Positions 51,501 to 55,800 of a stretch of 64,000 nucleotides of DNA are shown in pieces. How positions within the stretch are numbered: position 1 is the stretch's first letter; every line of letters begins with the position of its first letter. Made by a program: the position numbers and the translations under genes. The notes below the pieces were generated by a model. That model did not search any database. It saw only the letters and a list, made by a program, of their open reading frames with translations, and was not told where the DNA came from. Origin of the DNA: Apostichopus japonicus (lineage: Eukaryota; Echinodermata; Holothuroidea; Aspidochirotida; Stichopodidae); the NCBI RefSeq assembly GCF_037975245.1, contig NC_092580.1:35311001-35375000 (forward strand), in the 5' to 3' direction.

Positions 51501-51847
51501 GTCTGAGTGTTGTGTCTTCAGTTTTTTTTCTCTCCTATAGGGTCCTTGATGAGGACTTGAGTGTCCCTCCTGATCCTTTTTTGCTACTAAACTAAACTAA
51601 CTAAACTTTTCATATTATATATATTATTACACCTGCAGAGTTCATTTCAGTTACATAATAATGTTCTCATTTCAGTAACATTTAGTGTAGCTTTTTTCTT
51701 AGTTTTTATACTCTTCTCTTACAGCATCATTGCCGTAACTGTGGCGACATTTTTTGCAACGAGTGTTCATCCAAACATGCCAAAATTCCTTCTGCCAAGA
51801 AACCTGTCAGGGTGTGTGAAAACTGTCATCACGAGCTTACAAAGTAG
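457..51847 (+). CDS. EEA1: EEA1 orthologue, 3' part of gene (12 exons placed)
   Basis: Joined exons: 457-568, 1489-1653, 10378-10455, 15235-15318, 16828-16965, 17922-18011, 28515-28646, 34408-34593, 37067-37250, 45578-45632, 47392-47611, 51725-51847. About 517 codons, roughly the C-terminal third of a protein that is about 1,400 residues in vertebrates. Most of it is charged, Glu/Lys/Gln-rich coiled coil. The end is a FYVE domain with eight zinc-ligand cysteines, a WVKDED motif, an RKHHCR motif and an RVC motif. Known of the family: EEA1 is a Rab5 effector that tethers early endosomes. Its FYVE finger binds PtdIns(3)P and the coiled coil dimerises. Seen: every junction is GT-AG and the phases match throughout. 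The segment GRENQSLQI before the FYVE domain is typical of EEA1, which separates it from other FYVE proteins. Phase-0 exons could be missing without leaving a trace. The 5' exons are outside the window. Confidence 0.93.
569..1488. other. EEA1 intron without recognised elements
   Basis: 920 bases of AT-rich DNA. The only open frame of note is a short minus-strand one at 1232-1447 with no coding character. I see no repeat or mobile element. Confidence 0.6.
1489..1653 (+). CDS. EEA1: EEA1 coiled-coil exon
   Basis: 55 codons, phase 0 at both ends, starting [17 protein letters not shown] and ending DIKQAEQ before donor CAG|GTATTA. The acceptor is CATCAACAG with a poor pyrimidine tract. The text is rich in Glu, Lys and Gln with Leu/Val at heptad spacing, as in the EEA1 rod. 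The last 50 bases plus donor and 20 intron bases are copied again at 1803-1872. Confidence 0.85.
1803..1872 (+). repeat. EEA1: Partial duplicate of EEA1 exon end with its splice donor
   Basis: 70 bases that match 1604-1673 with one difference seen (A to T, a Lys-to-Asn change if read in the exon frame). The copy holds the 3' end of the exon, the CAG|GTATTAAGG donor and the first intron bases, but has no acceptor upstream. The offset is 199 bases. It is a pseudo-exon fragment and not likely to be used. Confidence 0.85.
1925..8998. repeat. 185-bp tandem satellite in EEA1 intron
   Basis: About 37 units with a period of 185 bases, preceded by more divergent units from 1925. Each unit is itself four related subunits of about 45-48 bases that share a core like TAACATTAACAT. 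Copies differ at a few fixed sites (TGACTG or TTATTG or TTACTG; CCAGG or CTAGG; GTGTAATTG or GTATAATTG). At two places (near 4807 and 6218) a unit lacks 69 bases. The 63-residue open frames on the minus strand recur because of the repeat and are not genes. Confidence 0.95.
9465..10055. repeat. 67-bp tandem repeat, about 9 copies
   Basis: Period 66-67 bases, with core TGGTAGTATGATACCATAGG in each copy, which contains a near-palindrome (TATGATACCATA). The copies are almost identical, so the array is young or homogenised. It lies in the same EEA1 intron as the 185-bp satellite. 8999-9464 and 10056-10377 are plain intron. Confidence 0.92.
10378..10455 (+). CDS. EEA1: EEA1 coiled-coil exon
   Basis: 26 codons, phase 0 at both ends: [20 protein letters not shown] and on to QKKVE, acceptor TTTGATGTAG, donor GAG|GTAAGA. 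Highly charged and without Pro or Gly, as expected for the EEA1 rod. It stands between two repeat-filled introns. Confidence 0.85.
10640..12834. repeat. Degenerate short tandem repeat (TACTCATCTA core)
   Basis: About 2.2 kb built from units of roughly 16-19 bases with core AGTACTCATCTA followed by GGGCAAT, GGAACT, TGGAAAA or TGAAAAA. Sub-blocks differ: AGGAACTAG types on the left, TATGGAAAAG types in the middle and mixed types on the right. Open frames on both strands here are shadows of the repeat. Confidence 0.92.
12835..14600. repeat. 129-bp higher-order repeat made of the short unit
   Basis: About 14 copies of a 129-base block (TCTGGTCATTAGTACTGATA ... GGACATTATTACCCA). Each block is assembled from several of the 17-18-base units seen to the left. 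Some copies lack 18 bases (one short unit, giving 111 bases) and one (near 14377) has a small insertion. It is a clear higher-order repeat that arose within the simpler array. Confidence 0.9.
15235..15318 (+). CDS. EEA1: EEA1 coiled-coil exon
   Basis: 28 codons, phase 0 at both ends: [20 protein letters not shown] and on to QAGFS. The acceptor TTGTCTTTCAG has a good pyrimidine tract and the donor is TCA|GTAAGT. 14601-15234 upstream is intron with no feature I can name. Confidence 0.87.
15438..15715. repeat. Two tandem copies of a 145-bp unit carrying AGGTCAAAGGTCA
   Basis: The copies start at 15438 and 15583 (CTTGTAAACATGATATCT and CTTGTAAACAGGATATCT). Each ends in GGTGGAGGTCAAAGGTCATT. The motif AGGTCAAAGGTCA at 15538-15550 and 15682-15694 is a perfect DR1 nuclear-receptor half-site pair. 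Related but decayed text is seen near 14675 and 60430, so this looks like a dispersed repeat family. Confidence 0.75.
16130..16540. repeat. 85-bp tandem repeat, about 5 copies
   Basis: Unit GTCTGGATTTCATTTGTGTT ... CTATAAGGTGGCA with period 85 in the right-hand copies. The left copies lack about nine bases (CTATAAGA type). The two 60-residue open frames seen here are the same frame of the repeat. The flanks 15716-16129 and 16541-16827 are plain intron. Confidence 0.9.
16828..16965 (+). CDS. EEA1: EEA1 coiled-coil exon
   Basis: 46 codons, phase 0 at both ends, starting [20 protein letters not shown] and ending SLDAVQQ. The acceptor is TTATGGATAG and the donor CAG|GTATTT. Leu at heptad spacing and many Glu/Gln residues fit the rod. 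Confidence 0.87.
17039..17320. repeat. 70-bp tandem repeat, 4 copies
   Basis: Four essentially identical copies of GGTTGATATGTAGGTGGGTA ... CACAGTACAGGGGAT starting about 17040, 17110, 17180 and 17250. Identity this high points to recent expansion. 17321-17921 is intron with a weak internal similarity (AGGAGTTGGTTTCAATGTAG occurs twice, near 17408 and 17580). Confidence 0.93.
17922..18011 (+). CDS. EEA1: EEA1 coiled-coil exon
   Basis: 30 codons, phase 0 at both ends: [20 protein letters not shown] and on to LKSQQ. The acceptor is TTGTTTCTGTAG and the donor CAG|GTATAT. It precedes the 10.5-kb intron that holds the two LINE-type elements. Confidence 0.88.
18060..18600. repeat. 62-bp tandem repeat with acceptor-like ends
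   Basis: About 9 copies with period about 62. Each contains GCTTCTTTCTTTAG, which resembles a 3' splice site (pyrimidine tract plus AG), followed by AxxATATATTGCTT. The array begins about 50 bases after a real exon donor. Confidence 0.9.
18657..19034. repeat. Left inverted-repeat arm
   Basis: About 378 AT-rich bases that pair with 21955-22286 with several indels. The best conserved parts are the outer 60 bases and the block with AAGTACCACACATG. The arms differ enough to suggest an old insertion. Confidence 0.75.
19093..20592 (-). pseudogene. RTE-like reverse transcriptase ORF
   Basis: 499 residues from the Met at 20592. Reverse-transcriptase landmarks in order: NYRGISLTP near residue 72, [14 protein letters not shown] near 106, VDFRKAFD (141-148, catalytic Asp), [13 protein letters not shown] (198-210) and the catalytic box FADD (250-253). 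The C-terminal part has [12 protein letters not shown] and a tail ending near RDRNNW, typical of RTE-type LINEs. The start used here is only a convenience. In the intact element this ORF would continue from the endonuclease upstream, but a one-base frame change separates them near 20600. The ORF is otherwise open. Without a full endonuclease the copy cannot move on its own. Confidence 0.85.
20585..21655 (-). pseudogene. RTE-like endonuclease fragment and linker, 5'-truncated
   Basis: 356-residue frame whose N-terminal part is the second half of an apurinic-type endonuclease domain. It shows [16 protein letters not shown] (the D-x-N pair; most family members have G-D-F/M-N) and GSDHRIL (the catalytic SDH). 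The first third of the domain, with the metal-binding Asn and Glu, is missing, so the copy is 5'-truncated at about 21655. The middle is a charged linker ([20 protein letters not shown]). The frame runs into the next ORF by an 8-base overlap in another frame, where a single-base indel has broken the reading frame. Confidence 0.82.
21656..21954. other. Interior of the TIR element, right side
   Basis: Its two ends are inverted copies of each other: 21654-21684 (CATAATAAGGGATCATTAAG...) pairs with 21926-21956. The middle contains TTACAGTAGAACCCTGTTGT, which resembles the terminal sequence of pogo/Tigger-type transposons. I could not find the matching other end. Confidence 0.4.
21955..22286. repeat. 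Right inverted-repeat arm
   Basis: Partner of 18657-19034 in inverse orientation, ending at GCGAACCGATACTGAA. About 50 bases shorter than the left arm because of internal indels. Confidence 0.75.
22319..22516 (-). pseudogene. Short helix-turn-helix-like transposon fragment
   Basis: 65-residue frame with [20 protein letters not shown], which looks like a helix-turn-helix (two helices with a turn at LDCSES) of the kind found at the N-terminus of integrase-type transposon proteins. Nothing follows it in frame: reading leftward it ends just before the TIR arm. I regard it as a remnant. It could also be chance. Confidence 0.35.
22600..22890. repeat. Degenerate repeat with GCGGCCATCTCTGAAT-like units
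   Basis: Several loose copies of a roughly 20-25-base motif (GGCGGCCATCTCTGAATCG, GCGACCATCTCTAAGTGGA, GCGGCGATCTCTAAATGGA, ACGACCATTTCTGAGTGGA). Such units occur in the subterminal parts of pogo-like elements, but this link is inference only. Confidence 0.6.
22904..23149. repeat. 38-bp minisatellite, left part
   Basis: Units of 38 bases with core GACCCAGCTACGTAGTCACT, containing the palindrome CTACGTAG. The array is cut by the L2-type LINE and continues at 26980. Confidence 0.93.
23150..26979 (+). mobile_element. L2-type LINE, near full length, inserted in minisatellite
   Basis: About 3.83 kb between two halves of one minisatellite, so both boundaries are visible to within a few bases. Layout: about 225 bases of 5' leader, one long ORF with endonuclease and reverse transcriptase, a 3' UTR of about 230 bases with AAAGCGCTTTAGAGC and GGCGCTATATAAAT (as in L2 3' ends), and an (AAT)n tail. 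No poly-A tail and no obvious target duplication, both normal for L2. No separate ORF1 is seen upstream. Confidence 0.9.
23376..26729 (+). CDS. L2-type LINE endonuclease / reverse transcriptase
   Basis: 1117 residues from the first ATG at 23376. The frame is open from 23343, but that start would need TTG. The N-terminal 150 residues are basic and unassigned. The endonuclease domain has [10 protein letters not shown] (about residue 155), ITETWL (about 182), [11 protein letters not shown] (about 300) and TCDHYA (about 375, usually SDH in the family; here the Ser is Cys). The reverse transcriptase has NYRPVSQLP (about 671), [27 protein letters not shown] (about 742), [10 protein letters not shown] (about 801) and [10 protein letters not shown] (about 832). 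Known of the family: it nicks target DNA and copies its own RNA at the nick. Seen: no stop or frameshift over 3.35 kb, so this copy may be young and still coding. It is unrelated to the function of the host gene. Confidence 0.93.
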   Translation: MHFTSMAFRIAYSSSVLHSLRYLVKESVTTQPCKRPFVDTFRLRRQRTRRGTKAGCRFKRPILSLVNVRSCQQKTVSNIIVSRGVDFTNLVDLSFLQSAPYKINDNDDRFIQTLIRPRFYRHTHTSKTVTSINLVVINCKDESKGPGPQPLSVCLINVRSVKNKAVSVADYVSSEKIDVLAITETWLREPTDNHTLRNLVPNGYDFKHIPRQANRPGGGVGILYNSCLTVEVISSNRNSGFTHFEHMNCRVSNKNSQFIMCVVYRPPPSTKNGLKNTVFFDEWSQFLESLASSIDKVVVVGDVNFHLDKENDLSTKRFCNLLNAYSFVQNVTGPTQRAGHTLDTVITNESASSGFLSGSPIITDPNLGDANGNLTCDHYAVRFNLDMCKPKHPRKCITYRRYRSIQISDLVDDIRNNAELMVTNRSLCDLVDIYNSQLTRLMDIHAPIITKYITLRPNAPWYSDRLRDAKHKRRKAERVWRKSKLTVHFLIYKQSCRDVNKLLVKEKQNYYSTKITECGNDMKQLFQLTRHIMGENSSLTLPDHTSAENLANQFNEFFIDKVASIHQRFDNNVSWTDIMEADVTFNGECLSQFEPTNETEIRELILRVPNKSCSMDPLPTWILKRCVDVLLPIITAIVNKSLAESLVPPSFKQSCVTPLLKKTGLNKDSLLNYRPVSQLPFVSKLVERVVANRLSHHLAVNALHDTYQSAYRQHHSTESALLKVHNDIAVSLDSKFNVALILLDLSAAFDVIDHQILFQRLEKTFGVTLNALSWFKSYMTGRKQWVKIGQTSSTAVQLSTGVPQGSVLGPIIYCMFTKPLCEIIKRHQVNYHCYADDTQLYLQFDPKMPWTEIQEKLQECVNNVGMWLRRNKLMLNDVKTELIIFSPKTQLKDDVTPHITVGTNTIYPASIVKNLGVYFDSHLTMETQVNHIIKSCYFHIRNIGRIRDFITTDACKILVQSLVTSRLDYCNSLLFGISQSLTNRLQRTQNCAARLISRTPRHNHISPVLYELHWLPVRFRSKFKILLLTFKALNHLTPSYITNETIPYIPPRSLRSMNKNLLSVPSTRSSTYEFKRFDYTAATLWNNLPQDICNINIDLTQFKKLLKTLFFRAANTD
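26980..27352. repeat. 38-bp minisatellite, right part
   Basis: Continuation of the array at 22904-23149 with the same GACCCAGCTACGTAGTCACT units, some variants with CCAGGTACATAGTC. About 10 units. Confidence 0.93.
27353..28514. other. Rest of EEA1 intron, degenerate repeats
   Basis: No gene seen. From about 27880 to 28320 there are old, loose repeats containing TTGTAAAGCA / AACCATG and AGTACCCATTAAGACC-like pieces. The remaining sequence shows nothing I can name. Confidence 0.5.
28515..28646 (+). CDS. EEA1: EEA1 coiled-coil exon
   Basis: 44 codons, phase 0 at both ends, starting [20 protein letters not shown] and ending EKRERAQ. The acceptor GTTTTGTTTTGCAG has a strong pyrimidine tract; the donor is CAG|GTTAGT. 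The Met at its start is internal to the protein. Confidence 0.9.
28647..29884. other. EEA1 intron, no gene
   Basis: AT-rich with a few loosely repeated phrases (CCCTAGGGCCACACCAGGGC and CCCCCTGGACCCCACTAGGG at 28970 and 29093). No coding frame and no recognisable transposon. Confidence 0.5.
29885..30015 (-). mobile_element. SINE-like copy, minus strand, degraded
   Basis: Reverse complement reads GTGTGCACTCAAGTGTAACT ... GAGGCTTCCCT ... CAGTCGGCTGA. This matches in order the plus-strand copy at 35157-35345 (GTGTGTGCTCAAGTGTGACT ... GAGGCTTCCCTT). The tRNA-like head is less clear here than in the other copy. Confidence 0.5.
30634..31165. repeat. 128-bp tandem repeat, about 4 copies
   Basis: Copies start at about 30634, 30762, 30890 and 31018, each with AGCTCACACTAAAATTCTC, TTCTAACCATGTGG and AACACACTAAGTCAATGG. 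Identity is roughly 85-90 percent by eye, so it is older than the 70-bp array. Confidence 0.9.
31374..32338. mobile_element. Fold-back element with arms of TTTCGCCCAACC repeats
   Basis: The left arm 31374-31552 and right arm 32163-32338 are inverted copies that start CACTTCGCCCAACAACCATT. Each arm is a tandem repeat of about 23-25 bases, GGTCATTTCGCCCAACCAGC. The loop of about 600 bases has internal duplicates (CTAACCCCTAAAACACTGAT and CCGAACGTTTCC occur two to three times). No protein frame. Open frames in the arms on either strand are repeat shadows. I found no clear target duplication. Confidence 0.82.
33160..33452. repeat. ~25-bp tandem repeat (AAGTACATACAGTTTAGT)
   Basis: About 11 imperfect copies of TAATAAGTACATACAGTTTA. 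32339-33159 to the left is intron with no feature except a tRNA-like B-box sequence on the minus strand near 32845. Confidence 0.88.
33738..33998. mobile_element. hAT-type MITE, 261 bp
   Basis: Ends CAGGCGCGTAGCGA and TCGCTACGCCCCTG are inverted repeats of the hAT CAGxGGCG type. The flanks CATTATTC (33730-33737) and CATTATCC (33999-34006) form an 8-base target duplication with one mismatch, the size expected for hAT. The interior shares text with the larger element at 54621-55671 (CTTACAAGGCCTGGGAAGTG and GCTTAGATAGT). Non-autonomous: no transposase. Confidence 0.85.
34408..34593 (+). CDS. EEA1: EEA1 coiled-coil exon
   Basis: 62 codons, phase 0 at both ends, starting [20 protein letters not shown] and ending AALQNKV. 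The acceptor is TTTGTTTGGTTTCAG and the donor GTG|GTATGT. Long, unbroken heptads rich in Glu, Lys and Gln. Confidence 0.92.
34594..35156. other. EEA1 intron, no gene
   Basis: AT-rich intron. CACACCCAACAAGAAATAGT-like text occurs twice (34647 and 34710). Open frames here lack coding character. Confidence 0.5.
35157..35345 (+). mobile_element. tRNA-derived SINE-like element
   Basis: TAGCTCAAGTGG at 35165-35176 fits the tRNA A-box consensus and GTGCTCAAGTGTGAC near 35212 is a weak B box at tRNA-like spacing. A second, inverted copy of the downstream part lies at 29885-30015, which supports a dispersed family. The 3' limit is a guess. Confidence 0.5.
35346..37066. other. EEA1 intron, no gene
   Basis: About 1.7 kb of AT-rich DNA with no repeat, frame or element that I can support. 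It ends in the pyrimidine-rich acceptor CCCCTTTCACAG. Confidence 0.5.
37067..37250 (+). CDS. EEA1: EEA1 coiled-coil exon, founder of the 136-bp array
   Basis: 61 codons plus one base: [20 protein letters not shown] and on to NLKGEIH-G. The acceptor is CCCTTTCACAG and the donor CATG|GTGAGT (phase 1), which fits the next exon at 45578. From about 37118 onward the exon sequence, the donor and 14 intron bases (GTGAGTAATTCAAG) form the first unit of a tandem array that runs for 7 kb. Only this copy has an acceptor, so only this copy should be spliced as an exon. Reading through its donor meets TAA at once (GGT GAG TAA). Confidence 0.92.
37118..44215 (+). repeat. EEA1: 136-bp array of a partial EEA1 exon with splice donor, ~52 copies
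   Basis: Each unit is about 122 exon bases (CAATTTACAAATGAATGCGC ... GGAGAAATACATG) plus GTGAGTAATTCAAG. The exon part stays open and nearly unchanged in most copies (AGT/ACT, GAATGCG/GAGTGCG, GGG/GAG variants). About eight copies between 39155 and 41480 have GTGAATAATT, a weakened donor, followed by CAAATCTACAAATGAATGCC. The last copy has CATC|GTGAGTTATT. One copy near 39350 lacks a base. Blocks repeat as 273-base dimers (39.5-41.2 kb), as an 816-base block (41668 and 42484), and 37368-37850 resembles 43087-43568. The minus-strand frames of 60-83 residues are shadows. Confidence 0.96.
44690..45125. repeat. Imperfect ~73-85-bp tandem repeat
   Basis: Five or six copies with CAGTCATGGCAGCCAAT and TGTAAGGGGCATTGCACTAT and ATTGACCGGCAAGATA. 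Spacing varies because of indels. 44216-44689 and 45126-45577 are intron without clear structure. Confidence 0.85.
45578..45632 (+). CDS. EEA1: EEA1 exon before the FYVE domain
   Basis: 55 bases, in phase 1 and out phase 2: (G)[20 protein letters not shown]. The acceptor TCTCCCTCTCATAG is strong; the donor is AG|GTATGT. The text [16 protein letters not shown] formed with the next exon closely resembles the EEA1 segment ahead of the zinc finger, which confirms both the splice and the phase 1 donor of the exon at 37250. Confidence 0.9.
45660..47110. repeat. Tandem duplication with internal ~120-bp expansion
   Basis: 45665-46149 is repeated from about 46155 to 47110 (both have GAGTTGAATTTTGAGTATGT at the start and CATGTAATCATCTCCATCAT near the end). 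The right copy is longer because a roughly 120-base unit (CTTTGCAGTGGCTAAGATTA ... GTGCACTGTTAAACTAC) is repeated about four times between 46400 and 46900. Confidence 0.88.
47392..47611 (+). CDS. EEA1: EEA1 exon: end of rod and first half of FYVE domain
   Basis: One base plus 73 codons, in phase 2 and out phase 0. It reads [20 protein letters not shown], then GRENQSLQI, then [23 protein letters not shown]. Trp and Asp of the WxxD motif and the first zinc-ligand cysteine pair (NCMAC) are present. In the family this region just ahead of the FYVE domain binds Rab5. The donor AAA|GTAAGC splits the RKHHCR motif, so the PtdIns(3)P pocket is made from two exons. Confidence 0.96.
47612..48225. other. 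Start of last EEA1 intron, no gene
   Basis: AT-rich sequence with no repeat or open frame of note. Confidence 0.5.
48226..49548 (+). repeat. 96-bp tandem repeat, ~14 copies, open in one frame
   Basis: Each 96-base unit encodes 32 residues with a hydrophobic stretch ([18 protein letters not shown]) and a polar one ([14 protein letters not shown]). Because 96 is a multiple of three the frame stays open from 48230 to 49603 apart from one TGA at 48869-48871 (TGT to TGA). No splice sites place it in EEA1 mRNA in frame, and it sits inside the intron that splits the FYVE domain. I treat it as a minisatellite, not a gene. Confidence 0.9.
49947..51083. mobile_element. Possible TIR element (TGATGGGAACGG ends)
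   Basis: TGATGGGAACGGTCC at 49948 and its inverse, CGTTCCCATCA at about 51079, together with nearby CCTGGGTAC / GGGTACC text on both sides, suggest inverted ends of a non-autonomous element of about 1.1 kb. The shared part is short and no target duplication is evident. The rest of 49549-51724 shows nothing else, apart from a poly-T run near 51372. Confidence 0.35.
51725..51847 (+). CDS. EEA1: EEA1 last exon: second half of FYVE domain and stop
   Basis: 40 codons plus TAG. It begins [20 protein letters not shown] and ends [13 protein letters not shown]. It supplies six zinc-ligand cysteines, the basic HHCR patch that contacts PtdIns(3)P, and the RVC motif. The acceptor is TTCTCTTACAG. The protein ends within a few residues of the domain, as in known EEA1. 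Confidence 0.97.
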   Translation, partial: HHCRNCGDIFCNECSSKHAKIPSAKKPVRVCENCHHELTK

Positions 51848-54082
51848 CATCACTATACTACTTGTACAACAATTAAGAGATGCTGTCAACTCAAGAAATC
51901 ATTGCCCTTGTAACTGAATATAACTAACAGTTTTTAATTTACTATTTTATCAATATTTTCAATGGTTACATATTATTTCTGACATTTTTATCCTATTAAA
52001 ATCTTCTACAGATACAGGCTATCTGTCTACATACAGAAGATATTGCTAGGATCAAAATGTCAGGCCCTTGAAGTTTTATACAATATGTACACAGACATTT
52101 TTGCATCATATATGCAGTTCACAGCATTTCTTTTCTCTCTTTAAGATTTTTTCTTAGGACTCTTTTTTGTTGGATTTTAATTGATACAATATTATTCATA
52201 CCACAAAGCAGCAAAGCTGTGTGTTTTTGCACAATCATAAAATTATTGTGTGTAATTATGTAATGCATTGTGGAGGTCATCTTGGTGGATTGAAATACCC
52301 AGTCAACTGCACAGTTTGAAAAAAAAATGGTGAGAGAAATGTAGGTTAGCTTTGATCTCTAAATAGATGTTAATGGGGTTGGCTGTTGTTGATTTCAAGA
52401 ACCACCAGGTCACTTGTTCTTCTCTCTCCACTGGTGATTCAAAGATACTTTAATGCAGTTTAAACAGGAAAAGCTTCTCTCACAAATGTCAGATGGCACA
52501 GAGATTGTTAAAGAAATGGGAATAAGTTTGCACAGGTCAAAAAACACATCTCGATACAACATCAATATTGAAAACTCTCAGTACTTGGAACATGGAATTG
52601 TCATAATTCAAAATCAAAGTTTTTCATGAGGTACTGTAGTTAAAACTTATGCAATTGTGTTTATGATAGAGAACAAATTTCTTTCAATTGTGTAGTTCTG
52701 ACAGGGGCAAAACTGGTCTGAAGTGTCTTTAATACAATCATTTTGAAAGGAAATCAAGATCATCAACAGAGTGGGCAACTTCCCTGCAATGTTTAATATA
52801 TATATATAGGAACAAGTGATAGGTGATGTGAGCTTTAGTTGTTACAGAATATGTAAAAGATAAGCAAAATACTAAACACAAAGGCATCTGATAGTGCATG
52901 CATTGAGAATGATGCAAGGAGCATCCACAGGACTACTATTTATTTTTATATAAAGAGCAAAATAATTCACCAGAATGTGAGTGTAAGTATGACAACACTG
53001 TTTGCATTAAATTCAAAATGCTGTGTATTTTCCTGCCTACTATTTTTTAGACATTGAATATTTCATTTGGGGGGGGTGGGGATTTTCTTGCAGGAGAACA
53101 CATGCTCCCAATGCCCTGGCCTTGGCAATGTCACTGATTGTACCTTATTATGCTAAATCCAGCTATGTGACCTGATGTGATCCAACTTTTCAAAGGTTTT
53201 ACTCATTTAGGAGTTGAACAGAAATTGAATGATAACAATCTCACATTATATTATTCATTTATCATAAAAAAAAACAAGTTAGAATTACTTTCTTTTGTTT
53301 TATTTAGCACAGTAGCAAAGGATAAATGCATAGAAATATATTCCATTCTAATGTAATATCAGAAAAATTCAACCAAAAATCATCTATACAAGGTCTTTAC
53401 CAGCTCTTCATTTAAGTGTCATTCTTTGTTATGCAAGATGACTGTCAAGTGGTCCATCACTATTACAGGTCCGTGAATTTCTGATTTGTTTATATGCCTC
53501 AATCTAATGACATATCACTACAAAGGAATTTCCTCCTATTGTATTCTGTTTTGTGTAGGATCCCCATCTAATGTTGGATAACAAAAAATGACATATCAGT
53601 GGCTTTCTGCTTTGTTCATGATCCCCTACCTAGTGGTGACCACTGAGTTTTCTTTAATTTCCCCTCCCCCCTCCCCCCCACCCTCTTATGAAGGCTTCCA
53701 ATATGGTGTTGTAATGAAAGGCACATCCATGACATTTGTATGACAACAGGTAGTTAACTGTTGGATAATTTATGTGATTATCCGAGTGTGAAGAACTATA
53801 TTACTACCATGTATATAACAGAAGTAAATGACCAGAAATGCCTTAAGAGGAGAGTAGCCACACTGCTAATATTTATCGATATGTACTGCATCCATTTGCA
53901 ATGATAAAATCCTGAATTCGTGAAACAGAGTATTGAAACAAAGAAAGACAACATAAATATAAAATTGTAGATTTGTAGTAGAGTTTCAATTATTGTATTA
54001 TTATAATATAATATTTCATTAATTTTCTGATGGTTAATTCAAATAATGATATATGTACATTCAAGGTGATGGTCTAAATAAA
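51848..54082 (+). other. EEA1: Probable 3' UTR of EEA1
   Basis: No coding frame. The best polyadenylation signal on this strand is AATAAA at 54077-54082 in GTCTAAATAAACCC. Earlier, weaker signals exist, so the true end may be nearer. A short (TA)n run lies at 52798-52808. Confidence 0.5.
54077..54082 (+). terminator. Candidate polyadenylation signal AATAAA
   Basis: Perfect hexamer 2.2 kb after the EEA1 stop codon, ahead of the intergenic repeats. Usage cannot be shown from sequence. Confidence 0.4.
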
Positions 54083-54354
54083 CCCTCATTATATTTTTTA
54101 GTAATGAAATTAATCTGCCATGATTGTGCATGTTTAATATAATGAGGAAAGAGCAAGCTGAGCAATCCAAACACCCTTTCTATTTGCGTTTTCATCAATT
54201 CTTCATTCTCTATCTTTCATTGTATTACATCACAACATTGTACAAGCGATTGATGGTCGTGTACTTAATATAACTTGCATCATATAAGTAATTGATGAAA
54301 TATTGTATTTCTTTGATCACAATGCTACAGTAGAGGGGAATATCAGAGTTGTCA

Positions 54355-54620
54355 CCAAAGTGGGCAGTACGATGGGTGGACACAGCCCCTTTCTCCTGTT
54401 GAGCTATCCCTGATAATCTGCACAACTCACACATTACAACATATTCAGCCAAAGTGGGCAGTACGGTGGGTGGACAGAGCCCCTTTCTCCTGTTGAGCTA
54501 TCCTTGATAATCTGCACAATTCACACATTATAACATATTCAGCCAAAGTGGGCAGTATGGTGAGTGGACACAGCCCCTTTCTCCTGTTGAGCTATCCTTG
54601 ATAATCTGCTCAACTCACAC
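54355..54620. repeat. 94-bp tandem repeat, left part
   Basis: Copies start at 54355, 54449 and 54543 (CCAAAGTGGGCAGTACGATG ... CAACTCACACATTACAACAT). The third copy is cut by a hAT-type element and continues at 55672. Confidence 0.93.
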
Positions 54621-55671
54621 CAGTGGCGTAGCCAAGGGGTGTGTGGGGGCGACAGCCCCCCATGAAAGCTTGTCGCCATCCCACTGGGATTTTGGATGTC
54701 GAAAAAAATTACATGTGGGAAAAATATATCATTGGTCTGAATGGTCTCAAATCTCCATGATGACCACTAATGAACCACCCTTCGACCGCGGACCGGCAGT
54801 AGGCTATAGTTGCTGAAAAACCGGACGTGACATAGTGCATAGGCCGGGTTTTCACTTCTGGGACGTACCCTGATGCTCTTAAAACCGCTAAAAAACCAAA
54901 TTTTCAAGAAAGGAGACAATATAGGCTTCCTTCGCCTATAGTATGCCCAGGGACATTTTGGGACATCGTTCCTATAGGCCTATATCTGAGGCCCTGGGGT
55001 CATTCCTTGACCGACTTGGTGCAATATAATGTGCCCATTTCGAAGTAAATGTATTCACAGATTGTTAGTTGTTATGGGTTCGAACAAATGAGGGGTATTC
55101 TATCCTGAAACATAGGGCAAAATGGGGCTGGGGTTTCCAGTTCGCCGCATTATTTGTCAACTTGCACTGGGTTCTTATGTTCATGTCAATTGGAATCACT
55201 AATAACAGAAATAATCCACCAAAAATTAAGGCCGCATGAACTTTATTGCAGATTTCCTGAGTGACGAATTTGTAATTTTCTCCCGAAATCACGCAACTAG
55301 ATGGCGGCTATGCAGCCTGGCAAATGCCATCTCCAGCGATCTGGCCGGTATTGAAATCTGAAATTTTCTTGATACGCTGCGCGCCAACCGATGGTGGCGC
55401 TCCGCTTAGATAGTACTTGCGGCCGGAATACTCGAAACGATTACGCCCCCCCCCCCCCATGTTTCAAATCGGATTGACGCCCCTGCTTACAAGGCCTAGG
55501 AAGTGTCATTTCCGACGATCTAGGAGGCCTTTCTAGCTAAAAAAATTCGGTACGCTGCGCGTCAACTTATGGTGGCACTCCGCTTAGATAGTATCAAGAC
55601 GCCCTCCCAGGAAGTGATCAAGCCCTCCCAGCGCCCCCCCCCCCACTGAAAAGATCCTCACTACGCCACTG
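54621..55671. mobile_element. hAT-type non-autonomous element, 1051 bp, with perfect 8-bp target duplication
   Basis: The ends CAGTGGCGTAG and CTACGCCACTG are inverted repeats. ACTCACAC flanks both sides (54613-54620 and 55672-55679), and the tandem repeat that it interrupts shows the exact empty site. No transposase frame. Inside, two diverged copies of one segment occur (about 55303-55430 and 55486-55594, each ending GCTTAGATAGTA), also shared with the small MITE at 33738-33998. Runs of C at 55447 and 55635 are near the end or an internal junction, so the element may be a nested or composite copy. Confidence 0.92.
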
Positions 55672-55800
55672 ACTCACACATTACAACATATTCAGCCAAA
55701 GTGGGCAGTACGGTGGGTGGACACAGCCCCTTTCTCCTGTTGTGCTATCCCTGATAATCTGCACAACTCACACATTACAACATATTCAGCCAAAGTCAGC
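55672..55800. repeat. 94-bp tandem repeat, right part
   Basis: Continuation of the array at 54355-54620 after the hAT-type insertion, about 1.4 copies. 55801-56277 is intergenic with nothing recognised. Confidence 0.9.
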
